Source: Acidovorax sp. FJL06 (GTDB taxonomy: Bacteria; Pseudomonadota; Gammaproteobacteria; Burkholderiales; Burkholderiaceae_C). From it: a stretch of DNA of 64,000 nucleotides. The position numbers and the translations under genes are program-made. The stretch is from contig NZ_QAJR01000041.1 of assembly GCF_003852545.1 (NCBI RefSeq), positions 454 to 64,453 of the forward strand, in the 5' to 3' direction. The notes under the pieces were generated by a model. That model was not told the DNA's origin. It saw only the letters and a list, made by a program, of their open reading frames with translations, and made no database searches. Of the stretch, positions 45,377 to 54,502 are shown in pieces; positions within the stretch are counted from its first letter, which is position 1, and each line of letters begins with the position of its first letter.

Positions 45377-48300
45377 TCAGAAACTCGAATAGGGCTGTAC
45401 CGGGCGGGGCCGGTTTTCCAGCGGCGCCAGCACGGGGTCGAAGCGGTAGCGGCCGTAGACCATGAGGTTGGTGGGCGCGTAGTAGGCGGAGCGGTCCAAC
45501 TCCAGCTGGGCACCGAGCGACAGGTTGGGCGTGACCTGGTACTCCAGCACGCCCCGGAACGAGCGGCCGAAGCCCGAGCCCGAGCTGCCCGGGTACACCG
45601 GCACGTTGCCGCTTTCGGCCAGGCGCGCGCGCGCCAGCGCCTGCAGCAGGGCGCTCTGCGGGAAGTAGTCGGTGTCGCCACTGCTGCTGCGCGAGACCGA
45701 GACCGAGCCGCGCGCCAGCCAGGTGAACGCGCCCTTGCGGCCCGTCCATTCGATGGGCAGCGCCACGGACGCGTAGCTGCGCGGGCTGTAGTAGCCGCCA
45801 TGGCCGAAGCTGTATTCCGACAGGTCCTTGCCGTAGTGCCAGGCCGAGAACGTCAGGCCCAGGTTGACCACGCTGTGGTTGCTGCGCCAGACATCGCGGT
45901 CCACGGCCACGCGCAGCTGGGCGCGGGTGTTGGCCTCCACGTTCTTGCCGGTGAGGGCGGCCAGGTTCAGGCTCACGGAACTGCTGTAGGGGCCGAAGTC
46001 GGTGGACAGGCGCCCGCCGGCGCCCGTGGCCACCACGCCGCCCCAGACCGCGCCGGTGGCGGGATCGTGCGCGCCGGCATACGACAGCAGGCTGCCCGTG
46101 ATGGGCCGGCGGAAGGCTTCGAGTTTGTAGCCATAGCGGCCCAGGTTGCCGGTCTTGGCCACGCCACCCACCAGGTTGGTCACCGGAAAGCCCACGCCCG
46201 TGGCGCCGATGTCCCACTGGATGTCGTCGCCCACGAAACCAAAGCCCAGGTTGGTGCCCGCGCCGCGCTGGCGGCGGTAGGGCAGGGGCGAGCCCGGGGG
46301 CAGGGCGGCGATCTGGCCGAAGTCCAGCAGGTCCGGGCCGTCGGCCGGCAACTCGCCCGCATCGAGCTGGACGCGGTCCACATGCAGAAAGTAATGCCCG
46401 TCGTAGCCGCGTGGCATCCAGGCGACCAGGGGGCGCTCCCAGCCGCGCAGGCTGGAGATGCCGTCGGTGGCGCGCTTGCGCAGCCCCGTGTGGGCGGCCT
46501 CGATCCAGACCTGGCGGCGGGCCTCGATGGCGTCGATCTCGCCCTGGATCTTGGCGACCACGGCCGGGTCCACGGGCAGCGAGAGCGCGTAGCTCTTGTG
46601 CAGCGCCAGCGGGGGCTCGGCCTCCGTGGCCTCGGCGGGGGCGGACTCGGCCGTGGCGGGGGCAGCGCCGTGGGTCTCCAGCATCAGTGCGCTACGGAAG
46701 AACACCAGCGCTTGCGCGTAGTTGCGGTTGGCGCGCTCCAGCCGGGCGGCATGCAGCAGCACGTCGCTGTCCTGTGGAAAGGTGTGCAGCAGCCGCGCCG
46801 ACAGGGCGCGTGCTTCTTCCATGCGGCCTGCACGCTGCCAGATGCGCAGCAGCGCGAGCTGCTGGGCACTGTCTGCGGGTGGCAGGTGGTCTTGCAGCCA
46901 CAGGGCGTGCTCGGTGGTGCCGTGGGCGTCGCCCAGGCGCGACAGCGCGTCTGCCAGGAGCATGCGGGCTTCCAGGCTGTCGGGCTGGGCCCGGACCAGC
47001 GGCGCGAGCAACCGGGCGGCGTCGGCATATTCGCCTGCGGCCATGAGCAGGCGGGCCTGCGTCTGGGCACGCTGCTGGGTTGCTGTGGGGGTGGCCGGCA
47101 AGGGCAGCGGCTGGCGTGCCATGCGCGCGGCCTCGCCCGTGTTGCCGGCCTGGCGTTGCTGCTCAATGAGCCGCTCGCGGTGGGCAGCATACAGGGCCAC
47201 GAGGCGCGTCTCTTGCTCGATGCTCCAGCCCGGCGATTGCAGCAGGCGCGGCAGGTGCTCGGCCAGTGCGCCATCGTCCTGCGCCCGGTGGAGCAACTGG
47301 GCGTGGTCGAGCCGGGCCTCGGGCGTGAGGTGGGGGTTGCGGGCTGCCAGCCGGTTGAAGACGGCCACGCTCTGTGCGGGCTGGGCCCGGCGGAACCAGG
47401 CATTGGCCACGGCATAGAGCAGTTCGGCGTCGTTGCCTGCGGTCTGTTCTGCCTGGGCGAGCAAGGCCTGTGCCTCGGTGGGCAGGCGGCTCGTGGTGGC
47501 CTGCGCCAGCAGCGATTTGACGGTGGCACGCTGGGTCAGCGTCTGCATGGCGTCGGTGCGCTCGCCGGGCGGGATCTGCGCCAGATCGGCCAGAGCCCCT
47601 TGGTCGTCATCCACGGCCGAGCGGATCAGCGCCCGTGCATACCGCATGGGGCTGCTGGCTGCCCCCGACGGGGCGGCTGGGGCGCGTGCCATGCCTTCGT
47701 CCATGACATTCAGGGCCTCCTTGGGCAGGTTCAGCCGCAGGTACAACCGTGCCAGGCGATGGCGCACCCAGGCGTCATCGGGGGCCAGCACCACGGCGGA
47801 TTCGAGGGTTCGCAGGGCGGCACTGAGGCGCTGGGCCTCGATGTGCTCGTCGGCCTGGGCGAGCAGGATGTCGGCCTGCGTGCCGGCGAGTTTTTTGCCC
47901 AGGGCCGCGTCGCGGGCGGCTGCCTCGGTCAGCAGGGCCAGCGCCTTGGCCGAGCGGCCCGTGCGGGCATACAGCCCCGCCAGCCCCTTGACGGCAGCGC
48001 TGCTGTTGGCCTCGTGCTGCAGCGCCTTTTGGTACAGGTTTTCAGCCAGGGCCTGGTCGCCCTGCAGGTCGCGGATGCTGGCCAGCGTGGTCAGCGCCTC
48101 CGCGCTGGTGGGTTGCAGGGCCAGCGCCCGCTCGGCCAGGTTCGCGGCCGTGGACAACTCATTCTTCTCGACGGCCTTTTCTGCCTGGCGCAGGAAACCC
48201 CAGAACCGGGCGGTCTCTTGCAGCTCTTTCCATTTGCCCTGGCGGGTCAGGGCGTAGGCCTGGCTGAACAGGTCCTGGGCCTGGGCATGCTCGCCCTGGC

Positions 48301-49297
48301 GCAGGCGGATGAGCCCGAGGTTGCCCAGGCTGTCGCCATCGCTGGGGCGCAGGGCCAGTACCGCCTGGAGCTGCTCTTCGGCCAGTTCGGTGTGGCCCTG
48401 GTCCAGCGCGGCGCGCGCGGCATGGCGTGCGATGTTGGCCGGGTCGCGCGCGGCGCGGGCGGCGCGTTCCACGGCCTGCTGCATGGCGGCCAGGCGGTCC
48501 ACCATGGCCTGGTCGCCGGGATAGCGCAGCAGGAAGGCGCGCACCCGGGGCAGGTGGGCAGGTGTGTTGGGCAGCCGGTCCAGGGCGCGGCGCCACAGGT
48601 CTTGCAACTGCTGGGCGTTCACGTCGGGTTGCCTGGACAGCGCCTCGATCTCCTGGACCACCGTGGTGGGGTTCTCTCCGCCGTACATGCGCATTTCGAG
48701 CTGCGCCAGCCGGTACCTGGATTCGCCGGTTTCCTGGTACAGCCGGGCCAACTGGCGCTGGGAGTCGGTGTTGCTCTTGGTGCTGGAGCCGACGATCTGG
48801 TGGTATTCGAGCGCGAGTCCTCCCAGGGTGGGCGGGCCCTGTGGAAACAGCTCGCGCGCCAGATCGGCGGCCTCGGCCTTGCGGCCGGCGCGTGCCATGA
48901 GGCGCATCTGCGAGAGCTTTTCGCGGTCGCTACCGTACACCCTCACCAGGGTTTCCAGCTCCTGGGTCACGGGGTGGCCGGGATGGCGCGCGCGCAGGGT
49001 GTCGAGAATGCGCCGGGCCTCGTCCGTCTTCTTTTCGCGCAGCGCCAGGTCGCCCATGGCACCCAGGCCCTGCGGGGAGTACGGGTCCATGGCCAGCACC
49101 TTGTCTACCAACTGGCGGGCCATGTCGGGCCGGTTCTTGGCGGCCCACATGCGGGCGCCGCTGAGCAGTTCGGCTTCGACGGCCGCCGGCGTGCTGGCGT
49201 GCACACCCTGGGCCGAGGGAAGGCAGGCGGCGGCCAGCAGGGTGAGCGAGGGCAGCCAGTGGCGAGGTCGGCAGGGGGCTCGGTTCACGGCTTCCAT
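45377..49297 (-). CDS. bcsC: Cellulose export outer-membrane protein BcsC
   Basis: 1306 residues. Signal peptide (HWLPSLTLLAAACLPSAQGVHA) is followed by about 900 residues of TPR-type helix pairs (for example RPDMARQLVDKVLAMDPYSP and TELAEEQLQAVLALRPSDGD), then a C-terminal outer-membrane beta-barrel (about 950-1306) that ends in an aromatic residue (YSSF), as Omp85-assembled barrels do. The TPRs bind peptidoglycan or the nascent chain; the barrel exports cellulose. The start overlaps bcsZ by 13 bp. An uninterrupted frame opposite this gene is a shadow caused by GC-rich codons. Confidence 0.95.
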   Translation of the reverse strand: MEAVNRAPCRPRHWLPSLTLLAAACLPSAQGVHASTPAAVEAELLSGARMWAAKNRPDMARQLVDKVLAMDPYSPQGLGAMGDLALREKKTDEARRILDTLRARHPGHPVTQELETLVRVYGSDREKLSQMRLMARAGRKAEAADLARELFPQGPPTLGGLALEYHQIVGSSTKSNTDSQRQLARLYQETGESRYRLAQLEMRMYGGENPTTVVQEIEALSRQPDVNAQQLQDLWRRALDRLPNTPAHLPRVRAFLLRYPGDQAMVDRLAAMQQAVERAARAARDPANIARHAARAALDQGHTELAEEQLQAVLALRPSDGDSLGNLGLIRLRQGEHAQAQDLFSQAYALTRQGKWKELQETARFWGFLRQAEKAVEKNELSTAANLAERALALQPTSAEALTTLASIRDLQGDQALAENLYQKALQHEANSSAAVKGLAGLYARTGRSAKALALLTEAAARDAALGKKLAGTQADILLAQADEHIEAQRLSAALRTLESAVVLAPDDAWVRHRLARLYLRLNLPKEALNVMDEGMARAPAAPSGAASSPMRYARALIRSAVDDDQGALADLAQIPPGERTDAMQTLTQRATVKSLLAQATTSRLPTEAQALLAQAEQTAGNDAELLYAVANAWFRRAQPAQSVAVFNRLAARNPHLTPEARLDHAQLLHRAQDDGALAEHLPRLLQSPGWSIEQETRLVALYAAHRERLIEQQRQAGNTGEAARMARQPLPLPATPTATQQRAQTQARLLMAAGEYADAARLLAPLVRAQPDSLEARMLLADALSRLGDAHGTTEHALWLQDHLPPADSAQQLALLRIWQRAGRMEEARALSARLLHTFPQDSDVLLHAARLERANRNYAQALVFFRSALMLETHGAAPATAESAPAEATEAEPPLALHKSYALSLPVDPAVVAKIQGEIDAIEARRQVWIEAAHTGLRKRATDGISSLRGWERPLVAWMPRGYDGHYFLHVDRVQLDAGELPADGPDLLDFGQIAALPPGSPLPYRRQRGAGTNLGFGFVGDDIQWDIGATGVGFPVTNLVGGVAKTGNLGRYGYKLEAFRRPITGSLLSYAGAHDPATGAVWGGVVATGAGGRLSTDFGPYSSSVSLNLAALTGKNVEANTRAQLRVAVDRDVWRSNHSVVNLGLTFSAWHYGKDLSEYSFGHGGYYSPRSYASVALPIEWTGRKGAFTWLARGSVSVSRSSSGDTDYFPQSALLQALARARLAESGNVPVYPGSSGSGFGRSFRGVLEYQVTPNLSLGAQLELDRSAYYAPTNLMVYGRYRFDPVLAPLENRPRPVQPYSSF

Positions 49298-50442
49298 CGC
49301 ACCAGGAGCTGGCCTGCCGCCGTGAAGCGGTACAGCCCGTCGAAGGCGCCCTGGCCGAACAGGGCCAGTACCTGCTCATAATAGGCCTTGGGGCGCAGGG
49401 GGCGTGCTTCGAGGCGCATGCGCTGCGATTGCAATGCCTTTTCGTCCCCCACTGCACGCAGGAAGGGCAGCATGGCGGCTGAGAACCCCGAGGGCGCAGG
49501 GCCCGAGGCCTGCGCAGTCAGGATGTCGATGGATTCGGGTGGGTAACCTTGCTCGCGCACATAGCGGGCCATGGGCGCGAGGGTGTCGAGCAGCGCCTTG
49601 CGCCCGGGCGCGTCGGCATGCATCACGCCGGCCCACAGGTAGACACGGATGGCGTTGTAGGTGCCCTGGCCTTTTTCCTTGCCTTCCGTATCGACCAGAA
49701 AGCCCTGCTTGGCGTCATACACCGTCCAGTCGGGGGTGAAGCCCTTGGGTGATGCGCCACGGATGACCTTGAGCGAGCTGTCCACCAGCTTTTTCCATTG
49801 CGGGTCGTAGTCACTGGCGGCCAGCCAGTGCATCAGGTGCATGGGCATGTAGCTGGGGTTCAGGCGCCAGCGGCCATTGGGCTGCACAAAGCCCTTGGGC
49901 GCTGGCAGCAGCGTGGGGCCCAGGCCCGGGATGTCGGCGGTTTCCTCGCGCAGCACGCGCGCGGCCAGCAGGGCCGACAGGGCGCGGTAGCTGCGCTCGT
50001 TCCACAGGCGGCCGGCCTCGCCCAGGGCATAGGCGATCCACAGGTCGGAGTCCGAGGCGGCGTTGCTGTCGATCACACCCCAGCTGCCGTCGGGGCGGCG
50101 GCCCCAGAGCCACGCGGGCAGGCGCGCCGTCATGTCGCCGTCGCAGAGGTTGTTTTCGGTCCAGCGCAGCAGCTTGTCGAACATGGGCCGGTCGTTGGCC
50201 ACCAGCGCAAAGAACAGTGCGTAGGCCTGGCCCTCGGAGTAGGTCTGGCCGCCCCCATCGTCATCGGAGACCACGCGGCCGCCTTCGTTGATGAACTGGG
50301 CCTTGAAAGCCTCCCAGGCTGGCCAGGCGGCGCGGCCCGCGCCGGCAGCGGCCTGCTGGGCCAGTGCACCTGGCAGGCAAGCCAGCAGGGCGGTTCCTGC
50401 ACAGGCCTGCAAGGCGGTGCGGCGGTGAACGGGTTCAGTCAT
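49285..50442 (-). CDS. bcsZ: Periplasmic endo-1,4-beta-glucanase BcsZ (GH8)
   Basis: 385 residues. The N-terminal export signal VHRRTALQACAGTALLACLP and AQQ contains RR and could be Tat or Sec. GH8 markers are DGGGQTYSEGQAYALFFALV, where Glu70 is the expected catalytic acid, then WGVIDSNAASDSDLWIAYAL, NPSYMPMHLMHWLA and TYNAIRVYLWAGVMHAD. It trims glucan in the periplasm and is needed for efficient cellulose export. It lies between bcsB (8-bp overlap) and bcsC. Confidence 0.95.
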   Translation of the reverse strand: MTEPVHRRTALQACAGTALLACLPGALAQQAAAGAGRAAWPAWEAFKAQFINEGGRVVSDDDGGGQTYSEGQAYALFFALVANDRPMFDKLLRWTENNLCDGDMTARLPAWLWGRRPDGSWGVIDSNAASDSDLWIAYALGEAGRLWNERSYRALSALLAARVLREETADIPGLGPTLLPAPKGFVQPNGRWRLNPSYMPMHLMHWLAASDYDPQWKKLVDSSLKVIRGASPKGFTPDWTVYDAKQGFLVDTEGKEKGQGTYNAIRVYLWAGVMHADAPGRKALLDTLAPMARYVREQGYPPESIDILTAQASGPAPSGFSAAMLPFLRAVGDEKALQSQRMRLEARPLRPKAYYEQVLALFGQGAFDGLYRFTAAGQLLVRWKP

Positions 50443-52822
50443 GGTGTGCAGCCAGTCGGCGCCGCGCCATGCTGCGCAGCGCGGCGTAGATGATGAAGGT
50501 CAGCAGCAGGCCGGTGCCAATGCCCACCAGGGCCAGCAGCAGCGGATGGCTGTGCAGGTGGAACCACAGGCGCTGCCACCAGGGCAGGTCGCCCACGTAG
50601 TACACGGGCTTGATGCGGAAGCTCTCGATGGCATCGCCGCGCATCAGGCCCAGATCGCCACGCAGGTTCTTGATTTTGCCCGCGTCGTTCAGGCCCTGGC
50701 TCAGCAGGGACATGGCGTCCCCGTCGGTGGCCGTGAGGGCCACCACGCTGCGCCCGGCGGTCAGGGGGGATTCGAAGCCCGTCACGGCGGCCAGCGGGCC
50801 TTTGCCTTGCAGCACGGCCTGGCCGCCCGACGCCGACAGGCGCTGGTGGGGCTCGAGGTTGAACAGGTCGATGAACGAGCCCATGGCACGCTCCAGCGGC
50901 TGCACCGAGCGCGCGCCTGCGGCCAGCAGGGCCGGCAGGTGGCTTTGCCACTTCTGCAGCAGGCCGTCGCTGTCGCCCTGGGAGATCACGAGGATGTCGG
51001 TGTCGGCCGCCTTGTCGGCCTCTGCGGCGCTCAGCAGCTTGAAGCGCGTGGCGGGGTAGCCGGTGGAGGCGCTCATGCGGCCCACGGCCGTGAGGAACAC
51101 TTCCACGTCCGAGGGGGTAGGCCGGTTGGGCAGGATGATGGAGGTTTGCGCCAGGTCGGGCACTCGCGTGAAGGGGAAGCCGCTGTTGGCATAGGCCGCC
51201 AGGTTGGGCATGGCCAGGTAGTGCCGGAAGGCTGTGAGGTCGATGGTGGACTGTGGGTCGATGGCGGCAAACAGCTCCGTCGGAGGAGCTGATTTGCAGC
51301 GGCCCAGGTCGTTGGGCGGGATCTGGAACGCGAACTGCAGCTGGTTGTCGCCGCCGATCATGAAGGCTGGGATCTTGAGGTCGGAACGGGTCTGGGCGCT
51401 GCCATCATCGAACAGCGGCAGCATCACCGTGCTCTTGCCCACGGTGCGGTCTTCGCGCGATTGCAGGGGGTAGGACTGGATGAACTGGTTGTTGATCGAG
51501 ATGTTCAGTGCGCCGTGGTCGGACACGCTGTTGGGGGTGTAGCGGTAGATCAGGTCCAGCGGCACACCCTTGGCGTTCCAGGTGAACAGGTCGGGCGCCA
51601 TGCGCGTGTAGATGTTCACCGTGTCGTTGAGCACCGAGCCGCGCAGCTGCAACTCTGAAGGGCTGGAGACCAGTTCGGCGAGCTTCACGGGGCGCTGGGT
51701 GGTGATCCAGCGGGGAGCGTCATAGGGCTTGGCCAGAGCGGGGTATTCGAGCGACTTGACGGTGATGGTCTGGCCCGACAGCACGGCCTTGCCCAATGCG
51801 AGCGCGTCGGCCGCCATCTGCAGCTGGGCGTCATCCTGGCCCAGCACCAGCAGCAGCTTGGCCCCGGGGACTTCGGGGTGGGGAATGATGGAGAGCGTGG
51901 GCTCTGTGGCGGGTGGCAGGGCCTTCAGGAAACTGGGGCGGTGGCCGTTGGTGGCCAGCACCACGGCGTGCTGGCGTGGCAGCTGGTTCTCGAACGCAGG
52001 GAACTGGTTGCCCCGGTAGCCGGCGAGCATGCCGATCCAGCTGGCAATGGAGCCCGAGGCCTTGAGCGTGCCCGTGCTGGGCTGGTCGCCGAACACAAAG
52101 GGCAGGGTCACCGGCCGGTTGTCGCGCGGGTCGAAGAACGGCGCGGGCAGCAAGGCCAGGTCGTCGCGCAGCGGGATCTGGCGCAGCGACAGCTCCAGCC
52201 GGCTTTCGTTGCTGACGGTGGCCCACAGGCTCGAATGGTTGGGCGCCTCACATTCCATCGCGTAGTGGCCGATGAACTGGAAGCGGAAGCGGTTGTAGTC
52301 GGTGAAGTAGCGTGGGTCGATGTTGAGCTCGACCGTCTGCGGCTGGCCCAGGCGCTCTTTGTCGAGCACGAGGGTCTGCAGCGTCTCGTCGTTGAGCATC
52401 ACCTTGAGGTGCGACAGCGTGGGGATCAGGGCGGGCGAGAGCGTGAAGGTCAGGCGCAGCTTGGCTGCCTCCACCATCTCGTCGCGCCGCACGCTCACGC
52501 CCACGCTGGCTTCGCTGTCCACGCCGCGCAGGGACAGGGGGCGTCCCACGCCCAGGTCCTTGAGGCTCACCTTCCATTGGCGGGAAGGGAGCGGGAGTGG
52601 AGCGATGGGCTCGGATGCCGGCCCGCTGGCAGCCGAACCCTCTGCCGCCAGCTTGCGCGCGGCATCGCGCTCCTGCCGGGCCTGGGCCCGTTCCCTGGCG
52701 GTTGCGTCGCGCGGTTTGGAGGATTGTGCGTTGGCCGTGGGGTGGGGCAGGGAGATCAGGCCGGCGGCGATCAATGCGACCACAGCGGGAGCCGTGCAGA
52801 TTGTTTTTCTTGTGAGTCTCAC
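50435..52822 (-). CDS. bcsB: Cellulose synthase periplasmic subunit BcsB
   Basis: 795 residues from the GTG at 52822, chosen because it places a signal peptide (KTICTAPAVVALIAAGLISL...ANA) at the N-terminus; the open frame runs to 52924 but would give a 35-residue extra leader. Periplasmic carbohydrate-binding and flavodoxin-like domains: VSLKDLGVGRPLSLRGVDSE, FRFQFIGHYAMECEAPNHSS and IYRYTPNSVSDHGALNIS. The C-terminal membrane anchor is LLALVGIGTGLLLTFIIYAA. It guides the chain and stabilises BcsA. First gene of the operon, which is unusual. Confidence 0.92.
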   Translation of the reverse strand: MRLTRKTICTAPAVVALIAAGLISLPHPTANAQSSKPRDATARERAQARQERDAARKLAAEGSAASGPASEPIAPLPLPSRQWKVSLKDLGVGRPLSLRGVDSEASVGVSVRRDEMVEAAKLRLTFTLSPALIPTLSHLKVMLNDETLQTLVLDKERLGQPQTVELNIDPRYFTDYNRFRFQFIGHYAMECEAPNHSSLWATVSNESRLELSLRQIPLRDDLALLPAPFFDPRDNRPVTLPFVFGDQPSTGTLKASGSIASWIGMLAGYRGNQFPAFENQLPRQHAVVLATNGHRPSFLKALPPATEPTLSIIPHPEVPGAKLLLVLGQDDAQLQMAADALALGKAVLSGQTITVKSLEYPALAKPYDAPRWITTQRPVKLAELVSSPSELQLRGSVLNDTVNIYTRMAPDLFTWNAKGVPLDLIYRYTPNSVSDHGALNISINNQFIQSYPLQSREDRTVGKSTVMLPLFDDGSAQTRSDLKIPAFMIGGDNQLQFAFQIPPNDLGRCKSAPPTELFAAIDPQSTIDLTAFRHYLAMPNLAAYANSGFPFTRVPDLAQTSIILPNRPTPSDVEVFLTAVGRMSASTGYPATRFKLLSAAEADKAADTDILVISQGDSDGLLQKWQSHLPALLAAGARSVQPLERAMGSFIDLFNLEPHQRLSASGGQAVLQGKGPLAAVTGFESPLTAGRSVVALTATDGDAMSLLSQGLNDAGKIKNLRGDLGLMRGDAIESFRIKPVYYVGDLPWWQRLWFHLHSHPLLLALVGIGTGLLLTFIIYAALRSMARRRLAAHHD

Positions 52823-53249
52823 AGTGTTCTTGGTGTCTCGTGCCTGGGGGATTGCCGTCTTTCCGGCCTGTGTTACGCGCGCGTCATGAACATGACAAAG
52901 TGTAGCCATGTGCCCGTGCGGCAAATCTCAGGAAGACATTTGTTTGCAATTGCCAAGCGTTTGTTTTCGCCATGTCCGCTGTGCAGTCGCGGCCAGATGG
53001 CGTGCGGGGTCAAGGGTTGGCAAAAGACCTGTCAGTCCGTCAGCCTGTCCTCTGGGGGGGGCAGCCTTGGCCAAGGGCCGTGGGCAACCAACCGGGTGGC
53101 ATGGCGTTGGGGGCTGCATCGGTCAAGATACGTTGCCACCTTGCGGGGTGGACGCCAGGACGGCAGGGCCTGGTGGCCAGCGCTTGCATCGGCAGACTTT
53201 AGGGCGATGCGTGCGCGGGCTGCGAGAGTGGGGCTGTCGTTCTGAAAAC
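52823..53249. other. Upstream region of the cellulose operon
   Basis: About 430 bp without a supported gene between bcsB and the tRNA-Lys terminator. It should hold the bcs promoter, but I see no convincing -35/-10 pair on the minus strand and no clear operator. Open frames that cross it have no recognisable product. Confidence 0.5.
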
Positions 53250-53283
53250 AAAAAAGCCTGCTACTTGTGGGTAGCAGGCTTTC
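53250..53283 (-). terminator. Terminator of tRNA-Lys
   Basis: AAAGCCTGCTAC and GTAGCAGGCTTT arms with a 6-base loop; on the minus strand the 3' side runs into TTTTTTG. It lies 20 bp after the tRNA 3' end. Confidence 0.9.
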
Positions 53284-53303
53284 TGTGCCTTGCGGCTTAG
53301 ATT

Positions 53304-53379
53304 TGGTGGGTCCTGAGTGACTCGAACACTCGACCTACGGATTAAGAGTCCGCTGCTCTACCAACTGAGCTAAGAACCC
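53304..53379 (-). tRNA. tRNA-Lys (anticodon CTT)
   Basis: 76 nt with encoded CCA. Acceptor GGGTTCT pairs with AGGACCC (one G-T wobble), D-arm GCTC...GAGC with AGTTGGTA, anticodon stem GCGGA/TCCGT with loop CTCTTAA (anticodon CTT, reads AAG), and T-arm GAGTG-TTCGAGT-CACTC. All four stems close. It stands alone between its own promoter and terminator. Confidence 0.96.
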
Positions 53380-53420
53380 AAATCTTTTTAAAATTTGTCT
53401 GCGTTGCTGCAGAGCCTCGA

Positions 53421-53450
53421 ATTATGCACTAGTTTTTACACGGTGCGCAA
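53421..53450 (-). promoter_or_regulatory. Promoter of tRNA-Lys
   Basis: On the minus strand, TTGCGC (53450-53445), an 18-bp spacer and CATAAT (53426-53421), about 40 bp before the mature tRNA 5' end. Confidence 0.6.
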
Positions 53451-53464
53451 GTCGCGTCAAAAAA

Positions 53465-54349
53465 TTATTGCATTGCGTTGCGGCTGGCCAGTTCCACAAA
53501 GAGGCCGCTGTGGTCCAGTTCGCCCAGGCCATGCTCGACGCCGTCGGCATACAGGACCTCGAACAGCGCGGTGATGGGGGCATCAAAACCGGTCTCCTGG
53601 GCCGTGGCCATGGCGTTGCGCAAGTCCTTGAGTTGTACGGCCATGCGGCCACGGGGGGCGAAGTCGCGTTCCACCATGCGCTGGCCGTGCAGTTGCAGGA
53701 TGCGGCTGTCGGCAAAGCCGCCGCTGATGGCCTCGCGGACCTTGGCCATGTCGGCCCCGCCTTTGGCGGCGAACAGCAGTGCTTCGGCCACGGCGCCGAT
53801 GGTGATGCCGACAATCATCTGGTTGGCCAGCTTGGCCAACTGCCCGGCGCCATGGGGGCCGACATGCGTGGCGCGGCCCAGGGGGGCAAACACGGGCTGG
53901 GCCCGCAGGAAATCCTCCGGGCGCCCGCCCACCATGATGGCCAGGGTGCCTGCTTCGGCGCCCACGGTGCCGCCGGATACGGGGGCATCCAAGTGCGCCA
54001 CGCCCAGCTCCCCCAGGCGCGCGGCGTGGTCGCGGGCCTCGCTGGGTTGGATGGAGGCCATGTCGATGAACAGGCTGCCTTTGCGCATCGAGCGCGCGGT
54101 GCCCAGGTCGAACAGCACCTGGCCGACCACGGGGCCGTTTTCGAGCAGGCTGATCACGATGTCGGCGTCCTGGACGGCTTCGGCCGGGGTGGGGGCCACG
54201 GTGATGCCGCAGCGGACCAGGGGCTCGGCTTTGGCGCGGGTGCGGTTCCAGGCCCTCACCTGGTGGCCCGCTTCGCTCAGGCGGCGGGCCATGGGCAACC
54301 CCATCATGCCAATGCCGAGAACGGCGATGCGTAGCGGTGGTGTGGTCAT
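53465..54349 (-). CDS. 3-hydroxyisobutyrate dehydrogenase-family oxidoreductase
   Basis: 294 residues. An N-terminal Rossmann domain with VLGIGMMGLPMARRLSEAGH binds NAD(P); WNRTRAKAE suggests NADP preference. The substrate motif DAPVSGGTVGAEAGTLAIMV and catalytic Lys in GPHGAGQLAKLANQM are intact, followed by the C-terminal helical domain. The family includes 3-hydroxyisobutyrate dehydrogenase, tartronate semialdehyde reductase (GarR/GlxR) and succinic semialdehyde reductases, which I cannot separate. Divergent from the alpha/beta hydrolase. Confidence 0.92.
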   Translation of the reverse strand: MTTPPLRIAVLGIGMMGLPMARRLSEAGHQVRAWNRTRAKAEPLVRCGITVAPTPAEAVQDADIVISLLENGPVVGQVLFDLGTARSMRKGSLFIDMASIQPSEARDHAARLGELGVAHLDAPVSGGTVGAEAGTLAIMVGGRPEDFLRAQPVFAPLGRATHVGPHGAGQLAKLANQMIVGITIGAVAEALLFAAKGGADMAKVREAISGGFADSRILQLHGQRMVERDFAPRGRMAVQLKDLRNAMATAQETGFDAPITALFEVLYADGVEHGLGELDHSGLFVELASRNAMQ

Positions 54350-54502
54350 GGCGTGGTTCTTTTTGCTGGGATGCGGAAGCGGGCTGTCTCTGCTGCCATC
54401 ATGTGCCTTTTTGGTGCGCCAGTCTGTCACGGAGCTTGCAGCATGGAGCGAATGGAAAGATGATGCCCAAGGGGCGCCTTCCTGCCCCAGGAGACATTGC
54501 CC

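Noticed and set aside
44312-49381. Very long uninterrupted plus-strand frame (about 1690 codons) opposite bcsE and bcsC
   Set aside because: It is the mirror of GC-rich codons. The minus strand encodes recognisable BcsC and BcsE domains, while the plus frame is low-complexity Arg/Gly/Ala with no domain.
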